Positions 18,398 through 28,471 of a stretch of DNA of 64,000 nucleotides are shown piece after piece (the stretch's first letter is position 1; each line of letters begins with the position of its first letter). The stretch lies in the NCBI RefSeq assembly GCF_003860585.1, contig NZ_CP034159.1:2914001-2978000 (forward strand), in the 5' to 3' direction. Origin of the DNA: Kaistella carnis (GTDB lineage Bacteria > Bacteroidota > Bacteroidia > Flavobacteriales > Weeksellaceae). Below the pieces are notes generated by a model that saw only the letters and a program-made list of their open reading frames with translations, was not told where the DNA came from and searched no databases. The position numbers and the translations under genes were made by a program.

Positions 18398-19166
18398 TAA
18401 TAGAAACGTTTTCATCAGCGATAAAGCTGTAATTGGGGAAAATGTAAAAATTGGCGACAATACTTGTATTTACGATCATGTTGTAATAGAAGATAATTGT
18501 ATTATAGGAAATGACTGTATTATCGGTGAGCCTGGCAATAATTATTATTTTAAAGATACTTATGTTAATCCGAAGACAGTAATTGGAAAAAATTCGCTAA
18601 TACGAAGTCACTGTATCATTTATGCAGGATCCGAATTCGGAGAAGGTTTTTCTACAGGGCATAGAGTGACCATTAGGGAAAATTCAGTATTTGGAAAATT
18701 TTGCCGGTTGGGTACATTAAGCGACATTCAGGGTTATGTGACATTTGGTGATTATTGCTGGTTGCACAGTAATGTTCACATAGGCCAACAATCAACTATC
18801 GGAAATTTTGTATTTATATACCCTTATGTAGTGTTTACTAATGATCCACATCCTCCTTCCAACATATGTGTAGGTCCCACTATTGGTGATTTTTCACAAG
18901 TAGCGGTAGGAACAGTTGTTTTACCAGGAGTAAAAATTGGCAAGCATTGTCTCATAGGAGCACAGTCTCTTGTGGGAAAGGATGTGGATGATTATCAATT
19001 AGTAGCCGGTAACCCCGGGAAACTAATTAAGGATGTAAGAGATTTAAAATCACGGGAGACTGGATTATCACATTACCCGTGGCCATACAACTTCGAAAGA
19101 GGTATGCCGTGGGAAAATATAGGTTTTGATAAATGGAAAATAGCAAACGGATACGAAAATGATTAA
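18387..19166 (+). CDS. Hexapeptide-repeat acyltransferase, probable dTDP-3-amino-sugar N-acetyltransferase
   Basis: 259 residues with a left-handed beta-helix built from hexapeptide repeats over about 10-205 ([39 protein letters not shown]). FdtC/QdtC enzymes use acetyl-CoA to acetylate the 3-amino group of dTDP-Fuc3N or dTDP-Qui3N, and the position between the ketoisomerase and aminotransferase genes fits this. The 55-residue tail after the helix ([18 protein letters not shown]) could shape the active site. The acyl group is inferred to be acetyl. The gene overlaps both neighbours (11 and 8 bp). Confidence 0.82.
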   Translation: MKFNNRNVFISDKAVIGENVKIGDNTCIYDHVVIEDNCIIGNDCIIGEPGNNYYFKDTYVNPKTVIGKNSLIRSHCIIYAGSEFGEGFSTGHRVTIRENSVFGKFCRLGTLSDIQGYVTFGDYCWLHSNVHIGQQSTIGNFVFIYPYVVFTNDPHPPSNICVGPTIGDFSQVAVGTVVLPGVKIGKHCLIGAQSLVGKDVDDYQLVAGNPGKLIKDVRDLKSRETGLSHYPWPYNFERGMPWENIGFDKWKIANGYEND

Positions 19167-20259
19167 ATTCTTAGACCTCCAGAAAATCAATCTTGCCCAT
19201 CAGCAGGAAATTGAAGAAAAACTCGTACAGACCTTCCGTTCAGGATGGTATCTTCTGGGCAAGGAAGTAAAAACTTTTGAAGAACATCTTGCTTCCTATA
19301 TCGGAGCTAAGCACGCCATTGGTGTGGCCAACGGGCTGGATGCGTTGCGGCTCATTTTACGGGCTTATATTGAAATGGGGGTGATGCAGAAAGGGGATGA
19401 AATCATCGTTCCGGCCAACACGTATATCGCTTCTGTACTCGCTATTTCGGATAACGGCCTTGTTCCTGTTCTCGTAGAACCCGATATCAACACGTATAAT
19501 ATTGATCTTTCAAAAATTGAAGAAAAAATAACTTCCCGTACGAAAGGAGTGATGATTGTGCATCTGTACGGAAGGGTTGTCTTTTCAGAAGACCTGAGGG
19601 CACTGGCTCAAAAACATCAGCTGAAAATTATAGAAGACAACGCGCAGGCCATCGGTGCGGAATGGAATGGCGTGAAAACCGGAAATTTGGGCGACGCAGC
19701 CGGTTTCAGTTTTTATCCCGGGAAAAACCTTGGGGCTTTAGGCGACGCCGGAGCAGTAACCACCAATGATGAGGAACTTGCAAAAACCATACGTGCGCTG
19801 GCGAATTACGGTTCCAATCAAAAATATGTCAATATCTATCAGGGACTGAATTCCAGATTGGATGAAATACAGGCGGCAGTTTTAGATGTAAAACTGAAAT
19901 ATATTGATGCCGAGAATCAAAGAAGAAGAGAAATCGCCCATCGTTATTTGGCAGAAATAAACAATCCGAAATTCATCCTTCCTGAAAATCCTGCCGATGA
20001 AAATGAGCATGTTTGGCATTTATTTGTCATCAGAACTTCAGAGCGTGAAAATCTTCAGAATTACCTGACAGAAAATGGCGTACAAACCTTGATTCATTAT
20101 CCAATTCCTCCTCATAAACAAAAGGCTTACGAAGATTATAATCACCTTAGTTTCACGATAACAGAATCTATCCACGATGAAGTTTTAAGCCTGCCAATGA
20201 GTCCGGTAATGAATGAGGATGAAGTAAATAGAGTTATTGAAGTTGTAAATAAGCATTAG
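19159..20259 (+). CDS. dTDP-3-amino-3,6-dideoxyhexose transaminase (FdtB/QdtB type)
   Basis: 366 residues, DegT/DnrJ/EryC1 family. The PLP lysine is K189 in [15 protein letters not shown], a form characteristic of 3-keto-sugar transaminases, with [14 protein letters not shown] and [11 protein letters not shown] as cofactor loops. It aminates dTDP-3-keto-6-deoxyhexose made by the FdtA-type enzyme; the acyltransferase upstream would finish dTDP-Fuc3NAc or dTDP-Qui3NAc. dTDP-glucose and the 4,6-dehydratase step come from rmlA and rmlB at the end of the same locus. Base composition drops sharply just after this gene. Confidence 0.9.
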   Translation: MIKFLDLQKINLAHQQEIEEKLVQTFRSGWYLLGKEVKTFEEHLASYIGAKHAIGVANGLDALRLILRAYIEMGVMQKGDEIIVPANTYIASVLAISDNGLVPVLVEPDINTYNIDLSKIEEKITSRTKGVMIVHLYGRVVFSEDLRALAQKHQLKIIEDNAQAIGAEWNGVKTGNLGDAAGFSFYPGKNLGALGDAGAVTTNDEELAKTIRALANYGSNQKYVNIYQGLNSRLDEIQAAVLDVKLKYIDAENQRRREIAHRYLAEINNPKFILPENPADENEHVWHLFVIRTSERENLQNYLTENGVQTLIHYPIPPHKQKAYEDYNHLSFTITESIHDEVLSLPMSPVMNEDEVNRVIEVVNKH

Positions 20260-20312
20260 ATAAATATTACTTGTCCACGCATCAATAAGTTTTTATTATC
20301 ATACAATTTAAG

Positions 20313-21797
20313 ATGTCTAACAATTCTGAAAATAGTTATAAAAACACTCTAAAAGCAACATCTATATTTGGTGGTGTACAGGTATTTATTATAATAATAC
20401 AGATTTTAAAATCTAAAGCAGTTGCTGTACTAATTGGTCCTACAGGGATGGGGATTTTAGGATTAATTACTCAGACAATTGCGCTGCTATCTGCAGCTAC
20501 CAATTTTGGACTTGAAACATCAGCAGTAAAAAATATATCAATGGCTGATTCTTCAGAAGATAAGACGCATTTAGCGAAAACAGTTTCAGTATTTCAAAAG
20601 CTTGTTTTTTTTACAGGAACAATTGGTTTTTTATTATGTATTGTTTTTTCTCCACTTTTGAGTGAAATTGTATTTGATAATAGATTATATACAAGTGCAT
20701 TTATAGTGGTTTCTATCTCATTGTTATTTATGCAGCTTACCGCTGGGCAAAATGCAGTCTTACAGGGTCTGCGTAAAATTAAACTGTTAGCTAAAGCTAA
20801 TATTTTTAGTGCCCTTGTGGGTTTGCTAGTTGCAGTACCTATTTATTATTGTTATGGTACTAAAGGGATTCCTGCATCTATTACTATCTCTTCACTAGCG
20901 GTATTTATTATTACTTATTTCTTTGCAAGAGATATTCCTCTGCCTAAAATATCTTTTGATAGATCTGTTTTTAAAACAGAAGGTGTAAGCATGCTGAAAA
21001 TGGGATTCCTGTTAAGTATGACCAGTCTCATTACGATAGGGTCTTCATTCTTAGTTAGGATTTTTATTACGAAAACAGGAAGTATTGAAGATGTAGGTTT
21101 TTATAATGCAGGTTTTGCGATTATTGAAAGTTATGTAGGAATTATTTTTACGGCAATGGCAAAAGATTATTATCCGAAATTGTCTATGGTTTCAAATGAT
21201 ATAGAAATGAGAAACAGAGAAATTAATGAGCAAACAGAAATTGCTCTTTTGCTATTAATGCCAATTCTTACAGTTTTTATACTTGTCTTGAAATATATCG
21301 TTATAATATTATATACTCGTGAATTTGTTGTAACCGTTGAGATGATAGAATTTGCCACCTTAGGGATGTTTTTACGTGCGGTTTCATGGCCGATGGCTTA
21401 CTTATTACTGGCAAAAGGCGATTCAAAAGTTTTTTTCTGGACAGAATTATTAACCACATTTTATATTATTTTATTTAATATTGTCGGTTATAAATTTTGG
21501 GGTTTAAAAGGTATTGGTGTTGCGTTTATTTTGATTTATTTTTTTTATTCAATACAGATATTCGTTACAATAAAAAAAATGTATGCATATAGAATGGATA
21601 CATCCCTCATAAAGATATTTTTTATTGGTACTGTATTAATTATATTGCAGTTTATAAACGTTAATTATATAAGTTCAGAAGTTTTAAAGTACCTGCTTGG
21701 TACTATTATTTGTGGCGTATCAATTTTCATAACATATAAAAAACTAAATGATAAAATAGGTATTTTTGAATTTATAAAAAATAAGATAAGTAAATAA
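20313..21797 (+). CDS. wzx: O-antigen/capsule flippase (Wzx, MATE/PST family)
   Basis: 494 residues with about 14 hydrophobic helices across the whole length and very short loops, the pattern of polysaccharide transporters. The N-terminus carries the family-typical amphipathic start and GPTGMGILGLI turn. It would move the undecaprenyl-diphosphate-linked repeat unit across the inner membrane for polymerisation by the EpsG-like protein at 22924. The sequence is much more AT-rich than the fdt genes before it, marking the start of the serotype-specific core of the locus. Confidence 0.9.
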   Translation: MSNNSENSYKNTLKATSIFGGVQVFIIIIQILKSKAVAVLIGPTGMGILGLITQTIALLSAATNFGLETSAVKNISMADSSEDKTHLAKTVSVFQKLVFFTGTIGFLLCIVFSPLLSEIVFDNRLYTSAFIVVSISLLFMQLTAGQNAVLQGLRKIKLLAKANIFSALVGLLVAVPIYYCYGTKGIPASITISSLAVFIITYFFARDIPLPKISFDRSVFKTEGVSMLKMGFLLSMTSLITIGSSFLVRIFITKTGSIEDVGFYNAGFAIIESYVGIIFTAMAKDYYPKLSMVSNDIEMRNREINEQTEIALLLLMPILTVFILVLKYIVIILYTREFVVTVEMIEFATLGMFLRAVSWPMAYLLLAKGDSKVFFWTELLTTFYIILFNIVGYKFWGLKGIGVAFILIYFFYSIQIFVTIKKMYAYRMDTSLIKIFFIGTVLIILQFINVNYISSEVLKYLLGTIICGVSIFITYKKLNDKIGIFEFIKNKISK

Positions 21798-21849
21798 TAA
21801 GGAAAAATTTTACAGTTTAAAAAGATTTTTTAATAGTTCTAAAAGCAAT

Positions 21850-22917
21850 ATGAAAATAGTTATACCTATATTTGGATTTGGACCTGCAGGGGGCAGTAGA
21901 GTTTTATCGCAACTTGCAAATCATTGGATAATGCAAAAACATGAGGTAATTTTTATTTGCTATAAAGGTAGTACGGCTCCATATTATCCAACAAATGCTG
22001 AAATATATTATTTTGATAATAATGGAAATTTAAGTACTAATAACGATACTTTATATAAACGTCCTATTTTTGGGATATTAAAATTAAGAAAAATACTGGA
22101 AAAGGTTTTGAATAATTTTGATTGTGATATAATTTTAGCAAACCATTCATTAACTGCTGATCCTGTTTCAAGAAGTATAAATAAGGCGAAAAAATTTTAT
22201 TACATTCAAGCTTATGAACCAGATTTTTATCACGGATTAAGTATTAAGAATTTCATTTTGAAGCGAATTACTATAAATTCATATAATCTTCAAAATTTAA
22301 ATTTAGTTGTAAATTCGGAAATGTACTTCAACTATAATGAAATCAAAGCAAAAAGATATGTGCCGCCAGGATTAGATTTGAAGATTTTTTCTCCTAATCT
22401 TAATGAAACTAAATCAGATAAAGTAATTTTGGGTACTATTGGTCGTAAAGAAAAACATAAAGGCACTTCATATATTATTGAGGCGTTTAAGATACTAAGA
22501 GAAAAATTTGGAAATAAGATAGAATTACACATTGCATTTGGCGATAAAATTTTTGAGAATATAGAAGGAATTAAAGTATTTCATCCTAATGGAGATCTGA
22601 ATTTAGCAAAATTTTATAAAAGTTTAAATGTTTATATTTGTGCACAAACTATTCAGTTGCAAGCAATTCATTACCCAATAATAGAGTGTATGGCTTGTAA
22701 AGTTCCTGTTATTACAACAGGTTATTATCCATCAAATAAATTTAATTCTTTTTTGATACCTATTGAAAACGTAAATGCAATAATAGATAAAGCAGAAGTT
22801 TTCATGCATACCAATATTAATGAAATAAATAAAATCAAAGAAATTGCTTTTAATGATATTCTTGAATTTGATTGGTCAAATGTTTCTAAAAAAATGATAA
22901 ATTACTTCAAAGAATAA
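21850..22917 (+). CDS. Glycosyltransferase, GT4-like (GT-B fold)
   Basis: 355 residues. N-terminal FGFGPAGGSRVLSQLANHW is the acceptor-binding start of GT-B enzymes with a glycine-rich loop. The C-terminal half has LGTIGRKEKHKGTSYIIEAF and the later nucleotide-sugar binding region EC-AC-VPVITTGY (IIECMACKVPVITTGYYP, about 277-294), which resembles the ExxxxGxPV/T motif of GT4 in weakened form. It adds one sugar of the repeat unit on the cytoplasmic side; donor and linkage are unknown. Confidence 0.8.
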   Translation: MKIVIPIFGFGPAGGSRVLSQLANHWIMQKHEVIFICYKGSTAPYYPTNAEIYYFDNNGNLSTNNDTLYKRPIFGILKLRKILEKVLNNFDCDIILANHSLTADPVSRSINKAKKFYYIQAYEPDFYHGLSIKNFILKRITINSYNLQNLNLVVNSEMYFNYNEIKAKRYVPPGLDLKIFSPNLNETKSDKVILGTIGRKEKHKGTSYIIEAFKILREKFGNKIELHIAFGDKIFENIEGIKVFHPNGDLNLAKFYKSLNVYICAQTIQLQAIHYPIIECMACKVPVITTGYYPSNKFNSFLIPIENVNAIIDKAEVFMHTNINEINKIKEIAFNDILEFDWSNVSKKMINYFKE

Positions 22918-22923
22918 AAACTA

Positions 22924-23985
22924 ATGACAATATATTATATAATATTTTTAATTGCCTTTTTTCTTTGCTTTTTCGATTTTGTTCCATATAAATTGCTGAA
23001 GACTATTGTTTATTTTCTCTTTACGGGATCATTAATTTATTTTGTTGGAAACAGACCGGTGGGAGTAGATAATGATAGCCCAATGTATGAAAGAATGTTT
23101 TATGCTTTTTCAAAGGCAGATTATGATGAAATTATTGAGGGCGGTGCAGGATTTGTAGAACCAGGCTATACAATTCTCAATAAAATCTTATCAATCTTTG
23201 GAGGGGACTTTTCTACATTGTTAATTGTCATGGCTTTTTTAACTGGTTTTTTAAATTATTATTACTTTAAAAAAAAATCAGTTTATCCTTTTTTATCTAT
23301 ATTGATTTACCTCTCCTTTTTCTTTTTATATAGAGATTTTACACAAATTAGATATGCACTCTGTTGTACGCTTTCATTTTGGTGTGTAGGTTATTTTATT
23401 AACAAAGAATATGTGAAATCCATCATGCTTTTTGTTCTTGCTGTTTCTTTTCACAATAGCGCTTTTATATTATTACCTGTTTTGCCATTTATTAATTTAA
23501 TAAAAAATAGGTATTTGTATATACTACTACCTATACCATGTTTTGTTCTAGGTTATCTAATTAATTTCTTTCCATTATTATTAAAGTTTGGTTTTACCAA
23601 CGACCATATGAGTATATATTTGAAAGAAGATGGAAGTGGTGGTCTAGCTGTTTCACTAATTGGATATTTTTTATTAATTATATATATATTGATTGATTAT
23701 ATTTCTAAAGAAAAAGTGTCTGGAAATAAAGAAATGTTTTTCTACTTTAGAATGATTGGTATTTCTGTCGCATTAAATTTTCTTTTTATTCAGTCCGCAA
23801 TCTTTCAGAGATTTACATTATTGCTTTTTCAATTTTCGGTATTATTAATACCTTATCTAGTCAATCAATCGCTTAGATTTTCTAGAAAAAAAGAGATCTT
23901 TTTTATTTTTTATTTCTTCTTAGCAATATTTTTTACTTGGTACGGAATGAGGATGATAGATGAAAAACTAATAAGACCATATTAA
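22924..23985 (+). CDS. wzy: Polysaccharide polymerase, EpsG family (Wzy)
   Basis: 353 residues with about 10-11 transmembrane helices. Near the N-terminus the family signature appears: a hydrophobic helix, then NRPVGVDNDSPMYERMF, the conserved Arg-Pro...Asp...Tyr pattern of EpsG-type polymerases, with YRDFTQIRYALCCTLSFW in the next helices and a conserved SFHNSA. The protein would join lipid-linked repeat units in the periplasm. Only six bases separate it from the preceding transferase gene. It is the only intact polymerase in the locus; a fragment of another lies at 28092-28385. Confidence 0.87.
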   Translation: MTIYYIIFLIAFFLCFFDFVPYKLLKTIVYFLFTGSLIYFVGNRPVGVDNDSPMYERMFYAFSKADYDEIIEGGAGFVEPGYTILNKILSIFGGDFSTLLIVMAFLTGFLNYYYFKKKSVYPFLSILIYLSFFFLYRDFTQIRYALCCTLSFWCVGYFINKEYVKSIMLFVLAVSFHNSAFILLPVLPFINLIKNRYLYILLPIPCFVLGYLINFFPLLLKFGFTNDHMSIYLKEDGSGGLAVSLIGYFLLIIYILIDYISKEKVSGNKEMFFYFRMIGISVALNFLFIQSAIFQRFTLLLFQFSVLLIPYLVNQSLRFSRKKEIFFIFYFFLAIFFTWYGMRMIDEKLIRPY

Positions 23986-23992
23986 TGTAATT

Positions 23993-24886
23993 ATGATAGA
24001 CGTACTTTTAGCAACTTATAATGGTGATAAATATATAGAAGCTCAGATATATTCTCTTTTAACTCAAACTTATAAAGATTGGAAACTTATTATCCATGAT
24101 GATGGCTCTACGGATAAAACTCTTGAAATTATCAAACAATTTCAAGAGAGGGATAGTAGAATTACCCTAATAGAAGATGGGATAAAATGCGGTGGGGCTG
24201 GAACTAATTTTCTTCATATTCTTAAGCATTATTCCACAGCAGACTATATTATATTTTGTGATCAAGATGATATTTGGTGGGAAAATAAGTTAGCGGTAAT
24301 GTTATCTTATTTCAATGATAATGATATTCCACAAGGTGTTTTTGCTGGAGGGTATTTGTATTCTAATAAAAAAGGAATCATGGGAGATATACCTTCACCA
24401 ATATTAAGCAACTTTGAGGAAGCATTTTTTATTGCAGGTGGGCTGCAAGGATGCTCATTTATGTTTAATAAAAAAGTAGCAAACATAGCTAATCAATATA
24501 ATGGCTATATGGTGATGCACGATTTTTTGATTACATTAATAGTTTTAACTTTTGGTAAATTAACGTATATAGATAATAAATTAATGCTATATAGACAGGA
24601 ACACGAAGGAAAAACAACGAGAAATGTTGAAAAAAATCGTATTGCAGTACTGAAAAATAGATTTCCTGTAATTGATGATATGCATTATAAATCATTATTA
24701 GGGTTTGTAGAAAATTTTTATAATCAATTAACGCCTGACCAAAAGTATAATTATGCTCAATTTCAAAAAATATATAATTCAAAAAATATTTGGCATAGAT
24801 TATATATAATTCTTAGAAACCGATTTACTTTGGATAAGAGTATATTGAAGCTGATGATTAAAATCATTTTAAGACCATTTATTTAA
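23993..24886 (+). CDS. Glycosyltransferase family 2, rhamnosyltransferase-like
   Basis: 297 residues, GT-A fold. DVLLATYNGDKYIEAQI at the N-terminus, IIHDDGSTDKT for nucleotide binding, and FCDQDDIWWENK, where the DQDD is the metal-binding DxD. The C(D)QDDxW form is common in rhamnosyl- and related deoxysugar transferases that use dTDP donors, which would match the dTDP-sugar genes here, but the donor is not proven. MHDFLITLI and YRQHxxN-like YRQEHEGKT complete the acceptor region. Confidence 0.85.
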   Translation: MIDVLLATYNGDKYIEAQIYSLLTQTYKDWKLIIHDDGSTDKTLEIIKQFQERDSRITLIEDGIKCGGAGTNFLHILKHYSTADYIIFCDQDDIWWENKLAVMLSYFNDNDIPQGVFAGGYLYSNKKGIMGDIPSPILSNFEEAFFIAGGLQGCSFMFNKKVANIANQYNGYMVMHDFLITLIVLTFGKLTYIDNKLMLYRQEHEGKTTRNVEKNRIAVLKNRFPVIDDMHYKSLLGFVENFYNQLTPDQKYNYAQFQKIYNSKNIWHRLYIILRNRFTLDKSILKLMIKIILRPFI

Positions 24887-24888
24887 AC

Positions 24889-25761
24889 ATGATTACAATT
24901 TTTACACCTACATACAATAGAGCTCATCTTTTACATAACCTTTATAATAGTTTATGTATTCAGACCGAAAAAAACTTTGAATGGTTAATTATTGATGATG
25001 GTTCTTCTGATAATACGCAGGAGGTAGTCCAAAATTTTATTGATGAAAATAGGATAACTATTCGTTATCAAAAACAAGAAAACCAAGGTAAGCATATTGC
25101 TATTAATAATGGGGTAGCATTAGCTAGGTGTGAATTATTTTTCATTGTAGATAGTGATGATGTTTTACCAAATGATAGTTTAGAAAAAATCATAGAAAAG
25201 TATCAATTAATTAAAAATAATAAAGATATAGTTGGTATTGCAGGTAGGAGAGGATACATTACTGGGGGCTATATAGGAACAAATAAAAAATATTCTGATA
25301 TTATAACAACTTCGCTGAATTTTAGGTTTAATCATAGGATAGAAGGAGATATGGCTGAAGTTTTCAGAACAGAAATCTTGCGAAAATTTCCTTTTCCTTT
25401 CTTTGAAGGGGAAAAATTTTGTCCTGAGGCTCTTATTTGGCAAAAAATAGATCAGTTTTATAAAATGCTTTGGTTTTCAGATATAATATATAGGGGCGAA
25501 TATATAGAAGGAGGACTTTCAGCAAATATTTTTAAAGTGAGAAAAAATTCTCCGAAGGCTAGTTGTTTATATTATTCAGAATTGTCAAAATATAATATTT
25601 CATATTTTCAAAAAATAAAAGCGGTCGCTAACTATTGGAGGTTTTCAATATATGATGATATTCCATTTCGAGAAAAATTGAAAAAAGTTTCTATTGTTAA
25701 AACTATAATTTCTTTACCTTTGATTACTCTACTATTATCAAAAGATGGGTTAAGATTATGA
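24889..25761 (+). CDS. Glycosyltransferase family 2
   Basis: 290 residues, GT-A fold. TIFTPTYNRAHLLHNLYNSL at the start, LIIDDGSSDNTQEV nucleotide-binding motif, and FIVDSDDVLPNDSL with the DxD metal site. The rest (EGDMAEVFRTEIL, YRGEYIEGGLSANI) fits cytoplasmic GT2 enzymes of capsule loci. It starts three bases after the previous transferase gene and overlaps the next by 4 bp. Donor and linkage are unknown. Confidence 0.87.
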   Translation: MITIFTPTYNRAHLLHNLYNSLCIQTEKNFEWLIIDDGSSDNTQEVVQNFIDENRITIRYQKQENQGKHIAINNGVALARCELFFIVDSDDVLPNDSLEKIIEKYQLIKNNKDIVGIAGRRGYITGGYIGTNKKYSDIITTSLNFRFNHRIEGDMAEVFRTEILRKFPFPFFEGEKFCPEALIWQKIDQFYKMLWFSDIIYRGEYIEGGLSANIFKVRKNSPKASCLYYSELSKYNISYFQKIKAVANYWRFSIYDDIPFREKLKKVSIVKTIISLPLITLLLSKDGLRL

Positions 25762-27008
25762 CAGAAAAAAAATATTTTACCATAATACTTATGTTTGTTT
25801 ATTTTGCTTTAAATGCAAAAGAATATAATGTCTTAAATTATGGGGCAATCCCTAATGATAATAAGGATGATTGGAATGCGTTCCAGAATTGTATTAATGA
25901 AGCAATAAAAGAAAACGATAAGCCATATATTTATGTGCCAATAGGTAGTTATAATATTTCAAGAGAATTAACTTTTGATTTCCTAGATAAGGATGTCAAT
26001 TTTATTGGAGAAATTAATAAAAAGAATATTGTACCTACTTTAAATTTTACATCATCAACAAATTTAATATGGGCAAAGGGATATTTATGTAACCCGTCTA
26101 AAGGTGTTTTTAGAATTAATAATTTGATTATTAGCAGCAATAACCTTCCTTATTCAGTTAATCATCCTAAGGCAAATAAAGACCAATGGAGTGCTGCATT
26201 AGCGATAGCAGATAAATCTGAGGCGTATATCAATAATATTACTATAAAAAACTTCTACGGCCAAGGAATATATATTAGTGCAACACAGCAAGTAGGAATA
26301 AACGAAAATAGTCGCTTTAAATATGTAGAAATTATAAATTCAAAAATATTTGATGTTTGGGGATACAATCCTAAAAAAGATGATTATGGAGATGGAATTT
26401 ATTTAGCAAATATCTCTTCGGCAGTAATAAAGAATAATATTATTTTTAATAATACGGTAAAAACAAAACAATTGGGAAGATGTGGGATAGTAGTAGAATA
26501 TATGTCAGAGAATGTTCAGATTATCTGTAATGAGGTGAAAGGCGGATATGATAGACCCATTCATTTTGAAAGTACATTTGGTGGACATACAGTTCAAGAT
26601 AATTTTTTTAAAGGCTCTGATATGGGGCTGATTTTATCTGAAAGCATTAAAGATTTAAATAAACCAATACTTTTTAAAAATAATTATTTTACTAATGAAG
26701 GACTGGAAAAACAAAATAATCTTTCAAAAACATTCGCAAAAGGAAATTATGGAGACAGGGCTTTAGCATATATTGTTACAGATGGTGATAGCAATGAAAT
26801 TAAAATTTTATTTGATTCAAATATTTTTTTTGTAGACTTTAATTCGCAATATGATTCTAATGCATTAATAAATAATAGATCTAAAAATGTCAAGTTTAAA
26901 AATAATAGTTTTAAAACTTCAAATTCAGATCAAACAATTTATATTTTTAATTATGGGAAATCAAACTTTTATAATAATATAATGCAAAAATCAGTAATTT
27001 TAAAATAA
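25758..27008 (+). CDS. Secreted right-handed beta-helix protein (pectate lyase-like)
   Basis: 416 residues with an N-terminal signal peptide (to about ALNA, 20). The mature start YNVLNYGAIPNDNKDDWNAF is the typical opening of Pectate_lyase_3 / glycoside hydrolase 28-like beta-helix proteins. After it come many short strands with N/I-rich turns (ISSAVIKNNIIFNN, NVQIICNEV, HTVQDNFF) that form coils of a parallel beta-helix. It is a candidate depolymerase, lyase or modifying enzyme for the polysaccharide made by the locus. I cannot point to catalytic residues. It overlaps the previous gene by 4 bp and abuts the next one, so it belongs to the operon. Confidence 0.75.
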   Translation: MTEKKYFTIILMFVYFALNAKEYNVLNYGAIPNDNKDDWNAFQNCINEAIKENDKPYIYVPIGSYNISRELTFDFLDKDVNFIGEINKKNIVPTLNFTSSTNLIWAKGYLCNPSKGVFRINNLIISSNNLPYSVNHPKANKDQWSAALAIADKSEAYINNITIKNFYGQGIYISATQQVGINENSRFKYVEIINSKIFDVWGYNPKKDDYGDGIYLANISSAVIKNNIIFNNTVKTKQLGRCGIVVEYMSENVQIICNEVKGGYDRPIHFESTFGGHTVQDNFFKGSDMGLILSESIKDLNKPILFKNNYFTNEGLEKQNNLSKTFAKGNYGDRALAYIVTDGDSNEIKILFDSNIFFVDFNSQYDSNALINNRSKNVKFKNNSFKTSNSDQTIYIFNYGKSNFYNNIMQKSVILK

Positions 27009-28091
27009 ATGAAGGTTTTACATGTTATAAATTCTCTTTTTATAGGGGGAGCTGAAAGATTGCTTGTTGAGACTTTGCCTTTGCTACAAAAAAATACGAA
27101 CAATAATGTAGATTTAGCTCTATTAAATGCAAGTTCAACATCTTTTTATGAAAAATTTAAAAGTGTTAATAAGGGGGAAATTTTTGAATTATCGAAATCG
27201 AATGAGTATAATCCACTAAATATATTACGCCTTATCCCCTTGATGAAGAAATATGACATCATTCACGTTCACTTATTTCCTTCCTTATATTGGGTTGCCA
27301 TTGCTAAGATGATAAGTTTTTCTAGAGTGAAACTAGTTTTTACTGAACATAGTACTGGAAATCGGAGGCTTCAAAGCCCACTGTTTAGAATAATAGATAA
27401 ATTCATCTATCGTGCTTATTCTAAAATTATCTGTATCTCACCCGAAGTAAAGAATCAAATCGGAAATTTATTAAAAATTCCAAACGATCGGCTTGTCGTT
27501 GTCAATAACGGAATAAATCTTCGTAAAATTAAAAGTATAAAAGCACACCAACGAGAGGATTTCGGATATTATTCCGAGGATTGTATTATTGTAATGGTTG
27601 CCGGATTCCGTATAGAAAAAGATCATGAAACTCTCATAGCTTCCTTGAAATATTTACCAGCAAAATATAAACTTTTGTTAGTAGGTGATGGATATAGGAG
27701 GGCAGAAATCGAAAACTGTATCCATAAACTTAATCTTAATAACAGAATTACATTACTTGGAATTCGCTCGGATGTTTATGCGCTACTGAAGATGAGCGAC
27801 ATTGCCGTGTTATCATCTCATTGGGAAGGGTTTGGTTTGGCTGCGGCAGAAGCGATGGCTGCAGAAATCCCTGTAATTGCAAGTAATGTTGATGGTTTAG
27901 CACAAGTAGTAGAGGGTGGAGGAATTTTATTCGAATATGGAAATGTTGAGGAATTAGCACAAAAAATAAAGTGGGTTGTAGAAGATGAAAATATTAAAGA
28001 AGAATATATTTATAGAGGTGGACAGAAAGTTTTAAGGTATGATATTCAGGAAATGGTAAATAAGACTGTTGAAATATACACAAGGCTATAA
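27009..28091 (+). CDS. Glycosyltransferase family 4
   Basis: 360 residues, GT-B fold. HVINSLFIGGAERLLVETL is the classical N-terminal start of GT4; TEHSTGNRR and ISPEVKNQI follow. The C-terminal half has VAGFRIEKDHETLIASL, LVGDGYRRAEIE, and the donor-binding motif EGFGLAAAEAMAAEIPVIAS with the ExxxxE pair. Cytoplasmic, adds one sugar to the lipid-linked repeat. The base composition is a little less AT-rich at its 3' half than in preceding genes. Confidence 0.92.
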   Translation: MKVLHVINSLFIGGAERLLVETLPLLQKNTNNNVDLALLNASSTSFYEKFKSVNKGEIFELSKSNEYNPLNILRLIPLMKKYDIIHVHLFPSLYWVAIAKMISFSRVKLVFTEHSTGNRRLQSPLFRIIDKFIYRAYSKIICISPEVKNQIGNLLKIPNDRLVVVNNGINLRKIKSIKAHQREDFGYYSEDCIIVMVAGFRIEKDHETLIASLKYLPAKYKLLLVGDGYRRAEIENCIHKLNLNNRITLLGIRSDVYALLKMSDIAVLSSHWEGFGLAAAEAMAAEIPVIASNVDGLAQVVEGGGILFEYGNVEELAQKIKWVVEDENIKEEYIYRGGQKVLRYDIQEMVNKTVEIYTRL

Positions 28092-28385
28092 ATATTCTTT
28101 ATTATTTGATTTTATTACTTTTCTACTTTTTTCTGGTTTGGAATTGTTAGAACAGAAACTTCTATAAATAAAAAGATAGATTTTTTATTCCTATCAATCA
28201 TTATTATCTTCTTTTGTGGATTACGTCCTTTGAATTTGGATAAGAATTTACAATTGTATCGTGATTTTTTCAACTCTTTTTGCAGTTTTATTAATATGAT
28301 ATATAACAATGGGAAGATTACAAATAAAAAAATATCTGTATTTTCACTTTCTGAATTTGGCAATGCAAAGAATACTATCAATTAA
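28092..28385 (+). pseudogene. Remnant of a second EpsG-type polymerase gene
   Basis: This gap has no intact gene, but the plus strand translates to membrane-protein-like pieces. First, ILYYLILLLFYFFLVW in one frame, then, one frame over, TSINKKIDFLFLSIIIIFF and CGLRPLNLDKNLQLYRDFF up to a stop at 28383-28385. A hydrophobic helix ending in G-R-P, then an Asp, then a Tyr, is the N-terminal signature of EpsG polymerases (compare NRPVGVDNDSPMY in the intact copy). About 95 codons remain, with a frameshift near 28130 and the rest of the gene lost. Likely a relic of an earlier serotype cassette. Confidence 0.5.
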
Positions 28386-28471
28386 TATAGATATCTTTCA
28401 CAAAATAAGAAAAGAATTGCTTTCCTTATGTATTCGAAATTTAGTATTTTTAATAGAAAATTTACAATAAA

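Noticed and set aside
28115-28381. 88-codon minus-strand frame in the gap between glycosyltransferase genes
   Set aside because: The plus strand shows EpsG-like membrane-protein pieces over the same bases, which explain the openness better.
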